Source of the DNA: Cytobacillus suaedae
Lineage (GTDB): Bacteria; Bacillota; Bacilli; Bacillales; Bacillaceae_L
NCBI GenBank assembly: GCA_014960805.1
Contig: CP063163.1
Coordinates: 2,002,001 to 2,066,000 of the forward strand
Length of the DNA stretch: 64,000 nt
Reading direction: 5' to 3'
Shown: piece by piece, positions 36,523 to 45,495 of the stretch
Layout of the letters: each line of letters begins with the position of its first letter
Numbering within the stretch: position 1 is the stretch's first letter
The notes under the pieces: model-generated
What the model was told of the DNA's origin: nothing
Database searches by the model: none
Seen by the model: the letters and a program-made list of their open reading frames with translations, nothing else
Position numbers and translations under genes: made by a program

Positions 36523-36524
36523 AA

Positions 36525-36980
36525 ATGACTATCTTCCATAGTATAAATACGACATCATCGGCTTTAACAGCACAAAGGTTAAGGATGGATGTTGTCTCAT
36601 CAAATATGGCTAATGTAGATACAACTCGTGGGAAATTTGTAGACGGAGAGTGGCAACCTTACCGTAGAAAAATGGTTGTTACACAAGAAAATGCAGGAAA
36701 CTTTTCTTCATTTTTAAAAACAGCTGTAGCAAATAGTGGCAGTTCTCTTGGAAATGGAGTTAAGGTTACAAAAATTGCTGAAGATGAGACTCCATTTAAA
36801 TTAGTTTATAATCCGGACCATCCAGATGCTAATGAGGATGGATATGTTCAACTACCAAATGTTGACCCTTTAAAGGAAATGGTAGATTTAATTAGTGCAA
36901 CACGTTCGTATGAAGCGAACATTACGGTACTTAATGCAACAAAGGGTATGTTAATGAAAGCACTAGAAATTGGGAAATAG
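36525..36980 (+). CDS. flgC: Flagellar basal-body rod protein FlgC
   Basis: A 151-residue proximal rod protein. The N-terminal rod motif LRMDVVSSNMANVDTTR (about 20-36) and the C-terminal helix PLKEMVDLISATRSYEANITVLNATKGMLMKALEIGK are conserved; GYVQLPNVDPLKE is diagnostic of FlgC. The ATG follows AGAGGAGGGAAGTAG. It is spaced 10 bases from fliE. Order flgB-flgC-fliE matches B. subtilis. Confidence 0.97.
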   Translation: MTIFHSINTTSSALTAQRLRMDVVSSNMANVDTTRGKFVDGEWQPYRRKMVVTQENAGNFSSFLKTAVANSGSSLGNGVKVTKIAEDETPFKLVYNPDHPDANEDGYVQLPNVDPLKEMVDLISATRSYEANITVLNATKGMLMKALEIGK

Positions 36981-36990
36981 GTGAAATTAG

Positions 36991-37290
36991 ATGATTGATA
37001 AAATATCAATAGCAAATCAATTAACAAATACGCCAATTACGAAAAAAGTGGCTACGCCAAATGAAGCGCACCAAGCTTTTTCTTCGATGTTGAAAAATGC
37101 AATAAATAATGTTAATAACGCACAAAGTAAATCTGATGAAATGACAGTGAAGCTAGCAAAAGGTGAAAATGTTGACTTACATCAAGTTATGATCACTGCA
37201 GAAAAAGCAAGTGTTACTATGGCAGCTACAATGGAAATTCGCAACAAAGTAATTGAGGCCTATCAAGAAGTAATGAGGATGCAAGTATAA
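36991..37290 (+). CDS. fliE: Flagellar hook-basal body complex protein FliE
   Basis: A 99-residue protein that joins the MS ring to the rod. The C-terminal part, DLHQVMITAEKASVTMAATMEIRNKVIEAYQEVMRMQV, is the conserved FliE region. The ATG follows AATAGGTGAAA. Its last codons form the left arm of a perfect 10-bp inverted repeat, the first of two hairpins before fliF. Confidence 0.96.
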   Translation: MIDKISIANQLTNTPITKKVATPNEAHQAFSSMLKNAINNVNNAQSKSDEMTVKLAKGENVDLHQVMITAEKASVTMAATMEIRNKVIEAYQEVMRMQV

Positions 37291-37356
37291 TTGCTTGGGT
37301 GCAATTATACAATAGCGGTTATTAGCTGCATCGAGAGAAAACAAGATTAATAACCG
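37285..37356. repeat. Two tandem inverted repeats between fliE and fliF
   Basis: GTATAATTGC (37285-37294) and GCAATTATAC (37301-37310) form a perfect 10-bp stem with a six-base loop, covering the fliE stop codon. CGGTTATTA (37316-37324) and TAATAACCG (37348-37356) form a perfect 9-bp stem with a 23-base loop; its 3' arm runs into the GGGGG of the fliF ribosome binding site. Neither has a T run, so they are not standard terminators. Confidence 0.8.
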
Positions 37357-37366
37357 GGGGCTAGGG

Positions 37367-38965
37367 ATGAACGAAAAATTAATACACTATAAAAATAAAT
37401 CAACTGAATATTGGCAAAGTCGCTCAAAAGGATTAAAGATGCTGGTGGTAGGTTCAATTATTGGCCTACTTCTCGTAATTGTTCTTATCTCTATTTTCAC
37501 GACTAGAGAAAACTTTGTTCCTTTATATAGTAATCTATCACCACAAGAAACCGGTCAAATAAAAGCTACTCTTGATACGAGGGGAATTAGTTCTCAAATA
37601 TCAGATAATGGGGCAACAATCAGTGTGCCTAAAGAAGTAGTAGATACTTTAAAGGTAGAATTAGCTGCTGAAGGGATACCTAATAGCGGAAGTATAGACT
37701 ACTCGTTTTTTAGTCAAAATGCTGGTTTCGGTATGACGGATAATGAATTTAATACACTAAAGCTTGAAGCTATGCAAAATGAACTAGCAGGACTTATGAA
37801 AGGAATTGAAGGGATTAACGATGCGAAGGTAATGATTAATCTTCCTCCGGAAAACATCTTTGTAGGAAGTGGTCAGGAAGCTGCTAGTGCGTCAATTGTT
37901 TTAAACACAAAGCCAGGGTATAAATTTGATCAACAGCAGATTAGTTCACTATACCATCTAGTTTCCAAAAGTGTTCCAAACCTTCCCACTGATAATATCG
38001 TCATCACGAATCAATATTTTGAGTACTTTGATCTAGAGAACGAAAAAAATAATTCATTTGTTGGTGATATTGCATCACAACTCGATATTAAAAAGGAAAT
38101 AGAACGAGATATCCAGCGACAAGTTCAGCAAATGCTTGGAACAATGATGGGTCAAGATAAAGTGGTTGTCTCAGTAACTGCAGACCTTGACTTTACGCAA
38201 GAAAATCGTGAGGAAAATATCGTAGAGCCTTTTGATAGGGAAAATAATGAAGCAATTGAAATTAGTGTAGAACGGATTACCGAAACTTTTACAGGAAACG
38301 GAGAACAAGCAGCTGGTGTTGTTGGAACAGGTGAAACAGATATCACAAACTACCCAGCAGACGGTGCTACAGGCAATGGAGACTATGAACGGATCGAAGA
38401 GAGAATAAACAATGATGTGAATCGTATTCGTAAAGAAATTGTTGAAAGTCCTTATAAAATTCGAGACCTAGGTATACAGGTAATGGTCGAGCCACCTGAT
38501 GCTGAAAATAGAGAATCCTTACCACAGGAAAGTGTGGAAGATATTAAACAAATTCTCGGTACGATTGTTCGTACAACGATAAATAAGGATGAAAATACAC
38601 CACAGCTTACAGAGGAAAATATCGAGGATAAGATTGTTGTCTCTGTTCAACCATTTAAAGGAAAAGTTGAAACAACCACCCAACCAGTTGTAAATACACT
38701 ACCAAACTGGATTTACTTTGTTGGTGGTGGATTAGTACTTGTAATTCTATTCCTTCTGTTCCTTAATTTTAGAAAGAGAAAGACTGATGATTCTATTGAA
38801 ATTGAGGATGAGGAAGAAGAGAAGTCCTATATTAATCACGTACCAGATGTTAATCGAGAAAGAGAGACTGAAGGAACTGTTCGTAGGAAGCAACTTGAAA
38901 AGATGGCGAAGGAAAAACCAGAGGATTTTGCAAAATTACTGCGCTCTTGGTTAGCTGAAGATTAG
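37367..38965 (+). CDS. fliF: Flagellar MS-ring protein FliF
   Basis: A 532-residue membrane ring protein that nucleates flagellar assembly. Transmembrane segments lie at about residues 22-45 and 446-468. Between them are the YscJ-like ring-building domains (residues 50-220, with MQNELAGLMKGIEGINDAKVMI) and a collar. The cytoplasmic tail RRKQLEKMAKEKPEDFAKLLRSWLAED binds FliG. The ATG follows CGGGGGCTAGGG. The fliE-fliF gap contains two inverted repeats that could alter FliF yield. fliG follows after eight bases. Confidence 0.97.
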   Translation: MNEKLIHYKNKSTEYWQSRSKGLKMLVVGSIIGLLLVIVLISIFTTRENFVPLYSNLSPQETGQIKATLDTRGISSQISDNGATISVPKEVVDTLKVELAAEGIPNSGSIDYSFFSQNAGFGMTDNEFNTLKLEAMQNELAGLMKGIEGINDAKVMINLPPENIFVGSGQEAASASIVLNTKPGYKFDQQQISSLYHLVSKSVPNLPTDNIVITNQYFEYFDLENEKNNSFVGDIASQLDIKKEIERDIQRQVQQMLGTMMGQDKVVVSVTADLDFTQENREENIVEPFDRENNEAIEISVERITETFTGNGEQAAGVVGTGETDITNYPADGATGNGDYERIEERINNDVNRIRKEIVESPYKIRDLGIQVMVEPPDAENRESLPQESVEDIKQILGTIVRTTINKDENTPQLTEENIEDKIVVSVQPFKGKVETTTQPVVNTLPNWIYFVGGGLVLVILFLLFLNFRKRKTDDSIEIEDEEEEKSYINHVPDVNRERETEGTVRRKQLEKMAKEKPEDFAKLLRSWLAED

Positions 38966-38973
38966 GAGGATTA

Positions 38974-39996
38974 ATGGTGGCAAAACGAGATAAAGACATT
39001 AGACTATCTGGAAAACAAAAAGCAGCCATTCTTTTAATCTCATTAGGACCTGACGTCTCTGCGTCTGTTTATAAGCATCTTTCTGAGGAAGAAATTGAGA
39101 AGTTGACACTTGAGATTTCAGGAGTAAGAAAGGTGGATGCATCTGCAAAAGAAGAAATAATGGATGAGTTTCACCAAATTGCTCTTGCACAGGACTATAT
39201 TGCTCAAGGTGGTATAGGATATGCCAAAACTGTGTTAGAGAAGGCATTAGGTGCTGATCAAGCTGCAACGATTATTAACCGCCTTACATCTTCTTTACAG
39301 GTTAAACCATTTGACTTTGCAAGAAAAGCAGATCCAGCTCAAATATTGAACTTTATACAAAATGAGCATCCACAAACGATAGCATTAATACTTTCCTATT
39401 TAGATGCTACGCAGGCAGGACAGATCCTATCGGAACTTCCTCAGGAAATGCAAGCTGATATAGCTAGAAGGATTGCACTTATGGATAGTACCTCACCAGA
39501 AATTATTAATGAGGTTGAACAAATACTTGAACGAAAATTATCTGCTACAGTGACTCAAGACTATACCCAAACGGGTGGTATTGAGGCTGTAGTAGAAGTG
39601 CTCAACGGGGTTGACAGAAGCACAGAACGTACAATTCTTGATGCACTAGAAATTCAGGATCCTGAACTAGCCGAAGAGATTAAGAAAAGAATGTTTGTAT
39701 TTGAAGATATTGTTACATTAGACAATCGTTCAATTCAAAGGGTTATCCGAGATGTTGAAAATGAGGATTTATTATTATCACTTAAAGTTGCAAGTGAAGA
39801 AGTCAAGGAAATCGTCTTTAAAAATATGTCTAAACGAATGGTGGATACATTTAAAGACGAAATGGAGTACATGGGACCAGTTCGATTACGAGATGTGGAA
39901 GAATCACAATCTCGAATAGTGGCAGTAATTAGAAGGCTTGAAGAAGCTGGGGAGATCGTCATAGCTCGTGGCGGAGGAGATGATATCATTGTCTAG
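38974..39996 (+). CDS. fliG: Flagellar motor switch protein FliG
   Basis: A 340-residue rotor protein that couples the switch complex to the stator. The N-terminal domain (about 1-105) binds FliF. The middle domain contains EHPQTIALILSYL (about 128-140), the FliM contact. The C-terminal domain holds the charged torque helix, RSIQRVIRDVENEDLLLSLKVAS, and ends in ARGGGDDIIV. The ATG at 38974 follows AGGAGGATTA. The coding sequence ends inside the ribosome binding site and start region of fliH. Confidence 0.97.
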   Translation: MVAKRDKDIRLSGKQKAAILLISLGPDVSASVYKHLSEEEIEKLTLEISGVRKVDASAKEEIMDEFHQIALAQDYIAQGGIGYAKTVLEKALGADQAATIINRLTSSLQVKPFDFARKADPAQILNFIQNEHPQTIALILSYLDATQAGQILSELPQEMQADIARRIALMDSTSPEIINEVEQILERKLSATVTQDYTQTGGIEAVVEVLNGVDRSTERTILDALEIQDPELAEEIKKRMFVFEDIVTLDNRSIQRVIRDVENEDLLLSLKVASEEVKEIVFKNMSKRMVDTFKDEMEYMGPVRLRDVEESQSRIVAVIRRLEEAGEIVIARGGGDDIIV

Positions 39997-40756
39997 AGTG
40001 ATAAAATCTAACTTTACAAATACGACTATTGATGAAAAAAGAATTATTGCATTACAAAAAATTAGATCTCCACAAAACGACCAAGAAAATATTGAAGTTG
40101 ATCTTACTAAGTTCCATTTAGAGGCTGAGGCAATTCTTCAAGAAGCACAGCGAAAGGCTGATAATCTTCTTTCAAGCGCAAAGTTAGAACTGGAAAAAAC
40201 AATTGAAGAAATTGAAAATCAAAAATTAAAATGGGATTCAGAAAAACAAGAACTCATAGCGCTGGCAAAAAAAGAGGGTTATTCCTTAGGAATTGATGAG
40301 GGTAAACATGAAGGACTGGAACAGTATAAAACTCTTATCGCAGAAGCAAGGGAAATTATCGACCTTTCAAAGCAAGAGTATAGTACTCTAATAGATTCTT
40401 CAGAAGAGACCATTTTAAAGATTGGCTTAAATGTAGCGAAAAAGATAATAAATAAAGAGTTAAATGAGAACAATGAAGATTTTCTGCGTATTGTTAGAAA
40501 AGCAATTAAAGAGGTTAGTGAATACACTCAAATTCAAATACATGTTCATCCACGCTATTTTGAGCTTATGTTAAATCAAAAAGAAGAACTTAGAAATCTA
40601 TTTAACAAGGAAACAGAATTATCCATTTATCCAAATGAAGAGTTACAAGAAACCGACTGTGTGATTGAATCTAGTTTTGGAAGAATTGATGCTAGTGTTG
40701 ATAGTCAATTAATTGAAATTAAGCACAAACTTCTTTCCTTGTTGGTAGGTGAATAA
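39989..40756 (+). CDS. fliH: Flagellar assembly protein FliH
   Basis: A 255-residue regulator of the FliI export ATPase. The N-terminus binds FliI and the export gate, the middle is coiled-coil (about 35-90), and the C-terminal domain from about 120 includes LNVAKKIINKELNENNEDF and IESSFGRIDASVDSQLIEI. I select the TTG at 39989 because GGAGGAG (39973-39979) lies nine bases upstream; ATG 39980 directly abuts that site and GTG 39968 precedes it. The start overlaps the end of fliG. fliI follows after three bases. Confidence 0.9.
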   Translation: MSRVIKSNFTNTTIDEKRIIALQKIRSPQNDQENIEVDLTKFHLEAEAILQEAQRKADNLLSSAKLELEKTIEEIENQKLKWDSEKQELIALAKKEGYSLGIDEGKHEGLEQYKTLIAEAREIIDLSKQEYSTLIDSSEETILKIGLNVAKKIINKELNENNEDFLRIVRKAIKEVSEYTQIQIHVHPRYFELMLNQKEELRNLFNKETELSIYPNEELQETDCVIESSFGRIDASVDSQLIEIKHKLLSLLVGE

Positions 40757-40759
40757 ATT

Positions 40760-42076
40760 ATGAAACTAGTAGACTTACTAGAGGAAATAGATACGATCAA
40801 TCCGTATAAGCGTTATGGGAAAGTGAATAAAGTTGTTGGATTAATGATTGAATCTAGAGGTCCAGAATGTTCGATTGGTGACGTCTGTTATATCAATATT
40901 GGTTCAAAACACAAGCGGAAAATTCAGGCAGAAGTCGTTGGTTTTCGTGAAGAATATGTAATTTTAATGCCCTATACATCAGTTAATGAAATTTCTCCGG
41001 GGAGTATAGTAGAAGCAACTCTAAAACCGTTAGAAATAAAAGTCGGCTCTGCTCTAATCGGAAGTGTTATTGATTCTATTGGAATGCCACTAGATGGTAG
41101 CCAACTACCAAAAGGATTAACACCTGTACCAACTGATCAAAATCCTCCGAACCCATTAGATAGACCGCCGATAAACGAAGAGATCTCAGTTGGTGTTCGT
41201 ATGATTGATAGTCTTTTAACCGTTGGGAAAGGTCAGCGTGTAGGAATCTTTGCAGGAAGTGGTGTAGGAAAAAGTACCTTAATGGGAATGATTGCTCGAA
41301 ATACGACAGCTGATATTAATGTAATAGCATTAGTAGGAGAGCGTGGAAGAGAAGTTAGAGAGTTCATTGAGCGTGATTTGGGTGTCGATGGTTTAAAGCG
41401 GTCAATTGTAATTGTCGCTACTTCTGACCAGCCTGCACTGATGAGATTAAAGGCTGCGTATACAGCTACTTCAATTGCAGAATATTTTCGGGATAAAGGC
41501 CTAAATGTCATGTTTATGATGGATTCGGTAACTCGTGTAGCTATGGCCCAAAGGGAAATCGGGCTAGCAATAGGTGAACCACCTACAACCAAAGGTTACA
41601 CGCCAAGTGTATTTTCGATTCTTCCCAAGCTGTTAGAAAGAACAGGTACAAATAAAAACGGTACGATTACCGCCTTTTACACAGTACTAGTAGATGGTGA
41701 TGATATGAATGAACCAATAGCGGATACAGTTCGTGGGATACTTGATGGTCACTTAGTTCTGGATCGAGCTTTAGCGAATAAAGGACAGTTTCCAGCGATC
41801 AATGTGTTAAAAAGTATTAGTCGTGTAATGAATCATATTGTACCTGAAGAACACCGTCATAATGCGGAAAGACTAAGAGATCTTTTATCAACCTATATCA
41901 ATTCTGAGGATTTGATAAATATCGGTGCATATAAAAGAGGGTCCTCAAGAGACATTGATGAGGCAATCCGTTACTACCCCAAAATTACAACCTTCTTAAA
42001 GCAAGGTACTGAAGAGAAAATATCTGCTGAAGAGAGTTTGCAAAGATTGAAGAGATTAATAGAAGTAGGTGAATAG
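40760..42076 (+). CDS. fliI: Flagellum-specific ATPase FliI
   Basis: A 438-residue F1-beta-like ATPase that energises type III export of flagellar subunits. Walker A GSGVGKST is at 166-173. ALVGERGREVREF and the Walker B FMMDSVTRVA (about 248-257) follow. The family start KRYGKVNKVVGLMIE is near residue 18. The ATG follows TTGGTAGGTGAATAA. fliJ begins three bases after the stop, and the fliH-fliI-fliJ module is tightly packed. Confidence 0.98.
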   Translation: MKLVDLLEEIDTINPYKRYGKVNKVVGLMIESRGPECSIGDVCYINIGSKHKRKIQAEVVGFREEYVILMPYTSVNEISPGSIVEATLKPLEIKVGSALIGSVIDSIGMPLDGSQLPKGLTPVPTDQNPPNPLDRPPINEEISVGVRMIDSLLTVGKGQRVGIFAGSGVGKSTLMGMIARNTTADINVIALVGERGREVREFIERDLGVDGLKRSIVIVATSDQPALMRLKAAYTATSIAEYFRDKGLNVMFMMDSVTRVAMAQREIGLAIGEPPTTKGYTPSVFSILPKLLERTGTNKNGTITAFYTVLVDGDDMNEPIADTVRGILDGHLVLDRALANKGQFPAINVLKSISRVMNHIVPEEHRHNAERLRDLLSTYINSEDLINIGAYKRGSSRDIDEAIRYYPKITTFLKQGTEEKISAEESLQRLKRLIEVGE

Positions 42077-42079
42077 TGA

Positions 42080-42523
42080 ATGAACTATCAGTTTGAATTT
42101 CAAAAGTTATTAGCAATTAAAGAAAGAGAAAAAGACAAAGTCTTAGTTGATTACAATGAGTCTGTTAAACATTTTGAAACTCTTGCTGAAAAGTTATATT
42201 CCTATTTAAAGCGTAAAGAAGACCTGGAAGAAAAAAAGGTATCAAAGTTGAGTTCAGGTTTACAAATCCAAGATATTAGACATCAGCAGCAATTTATTAC
42301 TAATCTCGAGAAGACAATTGCACATTATCAAAGATTAGTTATGGAAAGCCGACAGAAAATGCAGCAGTTTCAAGCAATCTTACTTGAAAAAAACATTGAA
42401 GTTAAAAAGTTTGAAAAGATGAAGGAAAAAAGACTTCAGGCATTTATTGCTGACCTTAATTATCAAGAGAGTAAGTTAATGGATGAAATTTCTATCCAAC
42501 AATTTATGGGTAAAGGAAATTAG
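42080..42523 (+). CDS. fliJ: Flagellar export chaperone FliJ
   Basis: A 147-residue, almost wholly coiled-coil protein that links FliI to FlhA and helps the export motor. The N-terminal segment MNYQFEFQKLLAIKEREKDKVLVDY is characteristic, and charged heptads extend to about residue 130. The ATG follows GTAGGTGAATAGTG. It precedes the ylxF homologue by eight bases. Confidence 0.92.
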   Translation: MNYQFEFQKLLAIKEREKDKVLVDYNESVKHFETLAEKLYSYLKRKEDLEEKKVSKLSSGLQIQDIRHQQQFITNLEKTIAHYQRLVMESRQKMQQFQAILLEKNIEVKKFEKMKEKRLQAFIADLNYQESKLMDEISIQQFMGKGN

Positions 42524-42531
42524 GTGGAGAA

Positions 42532-43116
42532 ATGGATTCAAAAGTTTCAGCTAGCAAGATTTATAGTAAATTTCAATGGTTTCTATTTGTTATAGTAATA
42601 CCTGTTCTTTTTACAGTCACCTTGGCATTGGTCTTATTGACAATAGCAGGTGTCAATGTTTTTGAATACTCGAAAGTGATTACTCAAAATACTCCAATTC
42701 TCTCTAACTATGTTTCAAGTGATGAAAATGCTGTTGTTGAAAACAGGGAAAGTGTTGAGTTACAAATTAGTAGTTTAGAGGGGACAATTCAAGAAAAAGA
42801 AGAGCAAATTGCTGAATTAGAAAAAAATCTGGAAGAAAAAGAATCAGAAATTAATTCTCTCCAAGAAGAATTGTTATATCTTGAAGAAGAGTTATTAGTA
42901 AAAGAAGAACAAGAAACATATGGAAAAACCATAGCAGAAATTTCAAAAATGTATGAAACAATGTCACCCAAAAATGCTGCTGTTATCATACCAAAACTTG
43001 ATAATGATGAGGCTTTATCTATCCTTTCGGTTTTAAAAACTGAAACTGTTTCAAAGATCCTAGAGAAAATGGATCCTGAGGATGCAGCTAAATACACGCA
43101 GTTACTTACAGAGTAG
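42532..43116 (+). CDS. ylxF: YlxF, MotE/MgtE-N-type protein of the flagellar operon
   Basis: A 194-residue protein with one transmembrane helix (about 15-40), a long acidic coiled coil (about 70-130, EEKESEINSLQEELLYLEEE) and a C-terminal MgtE N-terminal-like domain (about 138-192, MSPKNAAVIIPKLDNDEALSIL). Homologues occur in the fla/che operon of Bacillus between fliJ and fliK; the related MotE of rhizobia is a periplasmic MotC chaperone, but that role is unproven here. The ATG follows AGGTGGAGAA. Confidence 0.88.
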   Translation: MDSKVSASKIYSKFQWFLFVIVIPVLFTVTLALVLLTIAGVNVFEYSKVITQNTPILSNYVSSDENAVVENRESVELQISSLEGTIQEKEEQIAELEKNLEEKESEINSLQEELLYLEEELLVKEEQETYGKTIAEISKMYETMSPKNAAVIIPKLDNDEALSILSVLKTETVSKILEKMDPEDAAKYTQLLTE

Positions 43117-43146
43117 AAGCTTACTACCTGAAAGGGGGTGAAAAAA

Positions 43147-44565
43147 ATGAGAATACAGACCTTTTCATTAACTAATCAAAATGATAACAGTAAAGTATCT
43201 CTGAATGAGCAATCTAGCAATGGTTCTAATTTCAGTGGATTAATCAGTCTATTATCATCCATTGACCAAAATCCTACTGAATCAATTAGACATAAGCTAC
43301 AAAAAAGCCTGGTTATGGAACAACAGTTAACTAACATTGGTGAATCAGAGCATTTAATGGAGCTAGACAGTGAAAGTCTTTCCGCTTTTATTGAATTACT
43401 AACCCAGTCAAAAGATGGTTTTTTGGGGAGTGATACTAACGTTGATAGAGAGTTAAATGAAGCAATTGCAATCTTAGTTAACCAGCCTGGACAAGAAGTT
43501 AAGACTGAAACTGAGTCAATAATTTCTGATTTACTAGCTAGTTTACCAATAGAAGTAAAAATTAATGTTGAACAAACCCTACAAGCATTCCAAGAGGGTA
43601 AACTTAATAGCTCATCTAATGAAGAACTTTCTAAGCCTGAAAGCACTATTGCGCTCCTAATTTTGCTAACACGATCTTTACAGGATGGAAAGAAGTTAAA
43701 TGAGAATCCGTCAGTTTCAAAATTAATTGAGTTCGTGAATAGACAACTTGAAACGATGAACCTAACTGAGATTATACCTGCTAAAGAGGACCTTTCAAAG
43801 ACATTAAAAAAGCTAGTTGAACTGTCAACTACCTTAGTTGAAACAAACAAGACGCAGGGGAAAATCACTGAAGGTGATAATAATAGTAATAATAGAAGCT
43901 ACCTGCAATCAGTCTTTTCTAGATACTTTGTGGAACCATCTAAATTGCACCAGATTAATTCTATGAAAAACCAAAGCATAGTTTCACAAACAGTTACTGG
44001 TATTCAAGATGATAAACAAACTTCAATGAAATCTGATTTGGTTGTCCAACCTTCTATTAGCGCTCTAGACTTACAAGTTCCATTGACGAAAGTACAGCAG
44101 TTTGCCTTGTTTGTAGAACAGCAGCATGGTAAACAAACAATCAATCAAGAACAATTTATAAAAGAATTCCAAAATATACTGGCTCGTAGTCAATTTGGGA
44201 ACGGCAAGGAAGGAATGAAGTTATTAATTAAGCTTTATCCTGAGCACCTAGGATCTTTAAGAATAGAGCTTTTACAAAAAGATAACATGATGATTGCTCG
44301 TATTATTGCCTCATCTGGTGCAGCCAAAGATGTTCTAGAATCTCAGATACAATCATTAAAGCAATCATTTTTATCTCAAAATATTCAGGTTGAAAAAATA
44401 GAAATTTCGCAGCAATTACAACAATCTGAGCGTTCTTTACAAAAAGATTCCCAACAAAACAACGGACAGGGTAATCGCCAAATGAATGATAATCAACATG
44501 AAGAGTCTGAGGAAAATCAAACATTTGAATCCGCATTACAAGAAGAACTTAACGTGAAAGTATAG
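43147..44565 (+). CDS. fliK: Flagellar hook-length control protein FliK
   Basis: A 472-residue secreted ruler that stops hook growth and switches export specificity through FlhB. The N-terminal two thirds are low-complexity and serine/glutamine-rich, as usual. The C-terminal hook-length domain (about 350-440, GMKLLIKLYPEHLGSLRIELL) contacts FlhB. I choose ATG 43147 behind AAAGGGGGTG; a GTG at 43138 lies inside that site. The tail is rich in Gln and Asn. flgD follows after eight bases. Confidence 0.93.
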   Translation: MRIQTFSLTNQNDNSKVSLNEQSSNGSNFSGLISLLSSIDQNPTESIRHKLQKSLVMEQQLTNIGESEHLMELDSESLSAFIELLTQSKDGFLGSDTNVDRELNEAIAILVNQPGQEVKTETESIISDLLASLPIEVKINVEQTLQAFQEGKLNSSSNEELSKPESTIALLILLTRSLQDGKKLNENPSVSKLIEFVNRQLETMNLTEIIPAKEDLSKTLKKLVELSTTLVETNKTQGKITEGDNNSNNRSYLQSVFSRYFVEPSKLHQINSMKNQSIVSQTVTGIQDDKQTSMKSDLVVQPSISALDLQVPLTKVQQFALFVEQQHGKQTINQEQFIKEFQNILARSQFGNGKEGMKLLIKLYPEHLGSLRIELLQKDNMMIARIIASSGAAKDVLESQIQSLKQSFLSQNIQVEKIEISQQLQQSERSLQKDSQQNNGQGNRQMNDNQHEESEENQTFESALQEELNVKV

Positions 44566-44573
44566 GTGATAGC

Positions 44574-45038
44574 ATGACTAATAAGATTGACTCTAGTCTG
44601 TATCTCTCAAATGTTCAGCAACAGAGAAAAACCGGAAGTGACATTCTGGGTAAAGATGATTTCTTAAAAATATTAATGACTCAGTTGCAAAACCAAGACC
44701 CAATGAACCCGATGCAAGATAAAGATTTTATTGCCCAAATGGCAACATTCTCTTCTTTAGAGCAAATGACTAATATGAGCAAGACGATGGAGAAGTTTGT
44801 AAATGCTCAGACTGGTGATCGGTTACTTAAATACAGTAGTATGATCGGAAAAGAAGTAGAATGGGGCTATAAAACAACAGACCCTGACGGTAATGAAACT
44901 GAAAAGTCTGGTTCTGGGATAATCAAATCAATCAAACAAAAGGGTACTGATATTGAGCTGGAACTTGAAGATGGGACAAAAGTTTATACAGATGAAATTA
45001 TTAAAGTAAGTCTTCCTAAGCCCGTACCTGAACAATAA
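44574..45038 (+). CDS. flgD: Flagellar hook assembly scaffold FlgD
   Basis: A 154-residue hook cap scaffolding protein. The N-terminal signature LGKDDFLKILMTQLQNQDPMNPMQDKDFIAQMATFSSLEQM (about 24-64) is diagnostic of FlgD. The short C-terminus, ending in DEIIKVSLP, is the compact Bacillus type without a full tudor-fibronectin pair. The ATG follows TATAGGTGATAGC. It is followed after 14 bases by a TIGR02530-type gene. Confidence 0.96.
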   Translation: MTNKIDSSLYLSNVQQQRKTGSDILGKDDFLKILMTQLQNQDPMNPMQDKDFIAQMATFSSLEQMTNMSKTMEKFVNAQTGDRLLKYSSMIGKEVEWGYKTTDPDGNETEKSGSGIIKSIKQKGTDIELELEDGTKVYTDEIIKVSLPKPVPEQ

Positions 45039-45052
45039 GGGGGGAAGAAAAA

Positions 45053-45424
45053 ATGGATCATAGAATACATCAATTACAAAATCATCCGCTGTCATTTCCA
45101 TCCAAAAAAAATACAGCTGGAATAAAACAATCTACTCTTTCATTTAAAGAAACTCTTGCAGAGGCAACTGCTCTAAAAATAAGTAAGCATGCACAAAAGC
45201 GTCTTGATGAAAGAAATATATCAATTGATCAACAAAGATGGGCTCAAATCAATGCAAAAGTAGCTGAAGCGAAATCCAAGGGCATCGGTGACTCATTAGT
45301 GGTGATGGATGAAGCAGCATTGATTGTTAATGCAAAAAATAATACCGTCATTACAGCAATGAATAGAAGTGAAGCAAGTTCACAAATTTTCACCAATATA
45401 AACGGAACAATACTAATAGACTAA
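45053..45424 (+). CDS. TIGR02530-type flagellar operon protein
   Basis: A 123-residue soluble protein. From about residue 40, LKISKHAQKRLDERNISIDQQRWAQI and DSLVVMDEAALIVNAKNNTVITAMNR match my memory of the TIGR02530 flagellar operon family. Members sit between flgD and flgE in many Bacillus and Clostridium operons, and no biochemical role is established. The N-terminal 38 residues are less ordered. The ATG follows AAGGGGGGAAG. The 71-base gap to flgE contains no gene. Confidence 0.8.
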   Translation: MDHRIHQLQNHPLSFPSKKNTAGIKQSTLSFKETLAEATALKISKHAQKRLDERNISIDQQRWAQINAKVAEAKSKGIGDSLVVMDEAALIVNAKNNTVITAMNRSEASSQIFTNINGTILID

Positions 45425-45495
45425 ATGGCTGGACCGAAAGGAAGCCAATGCCTTGCTGACTGATTGAAGCAGGCTAATCGAGAGGAGAGAATATA

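Noticed and set aside
43176-43868. A 230-codon antisense frame opposite fliK
   Set aside because: It arises from serine- and glutamine-rich fliK codons, lacks a ribosome binding site and matches no family.
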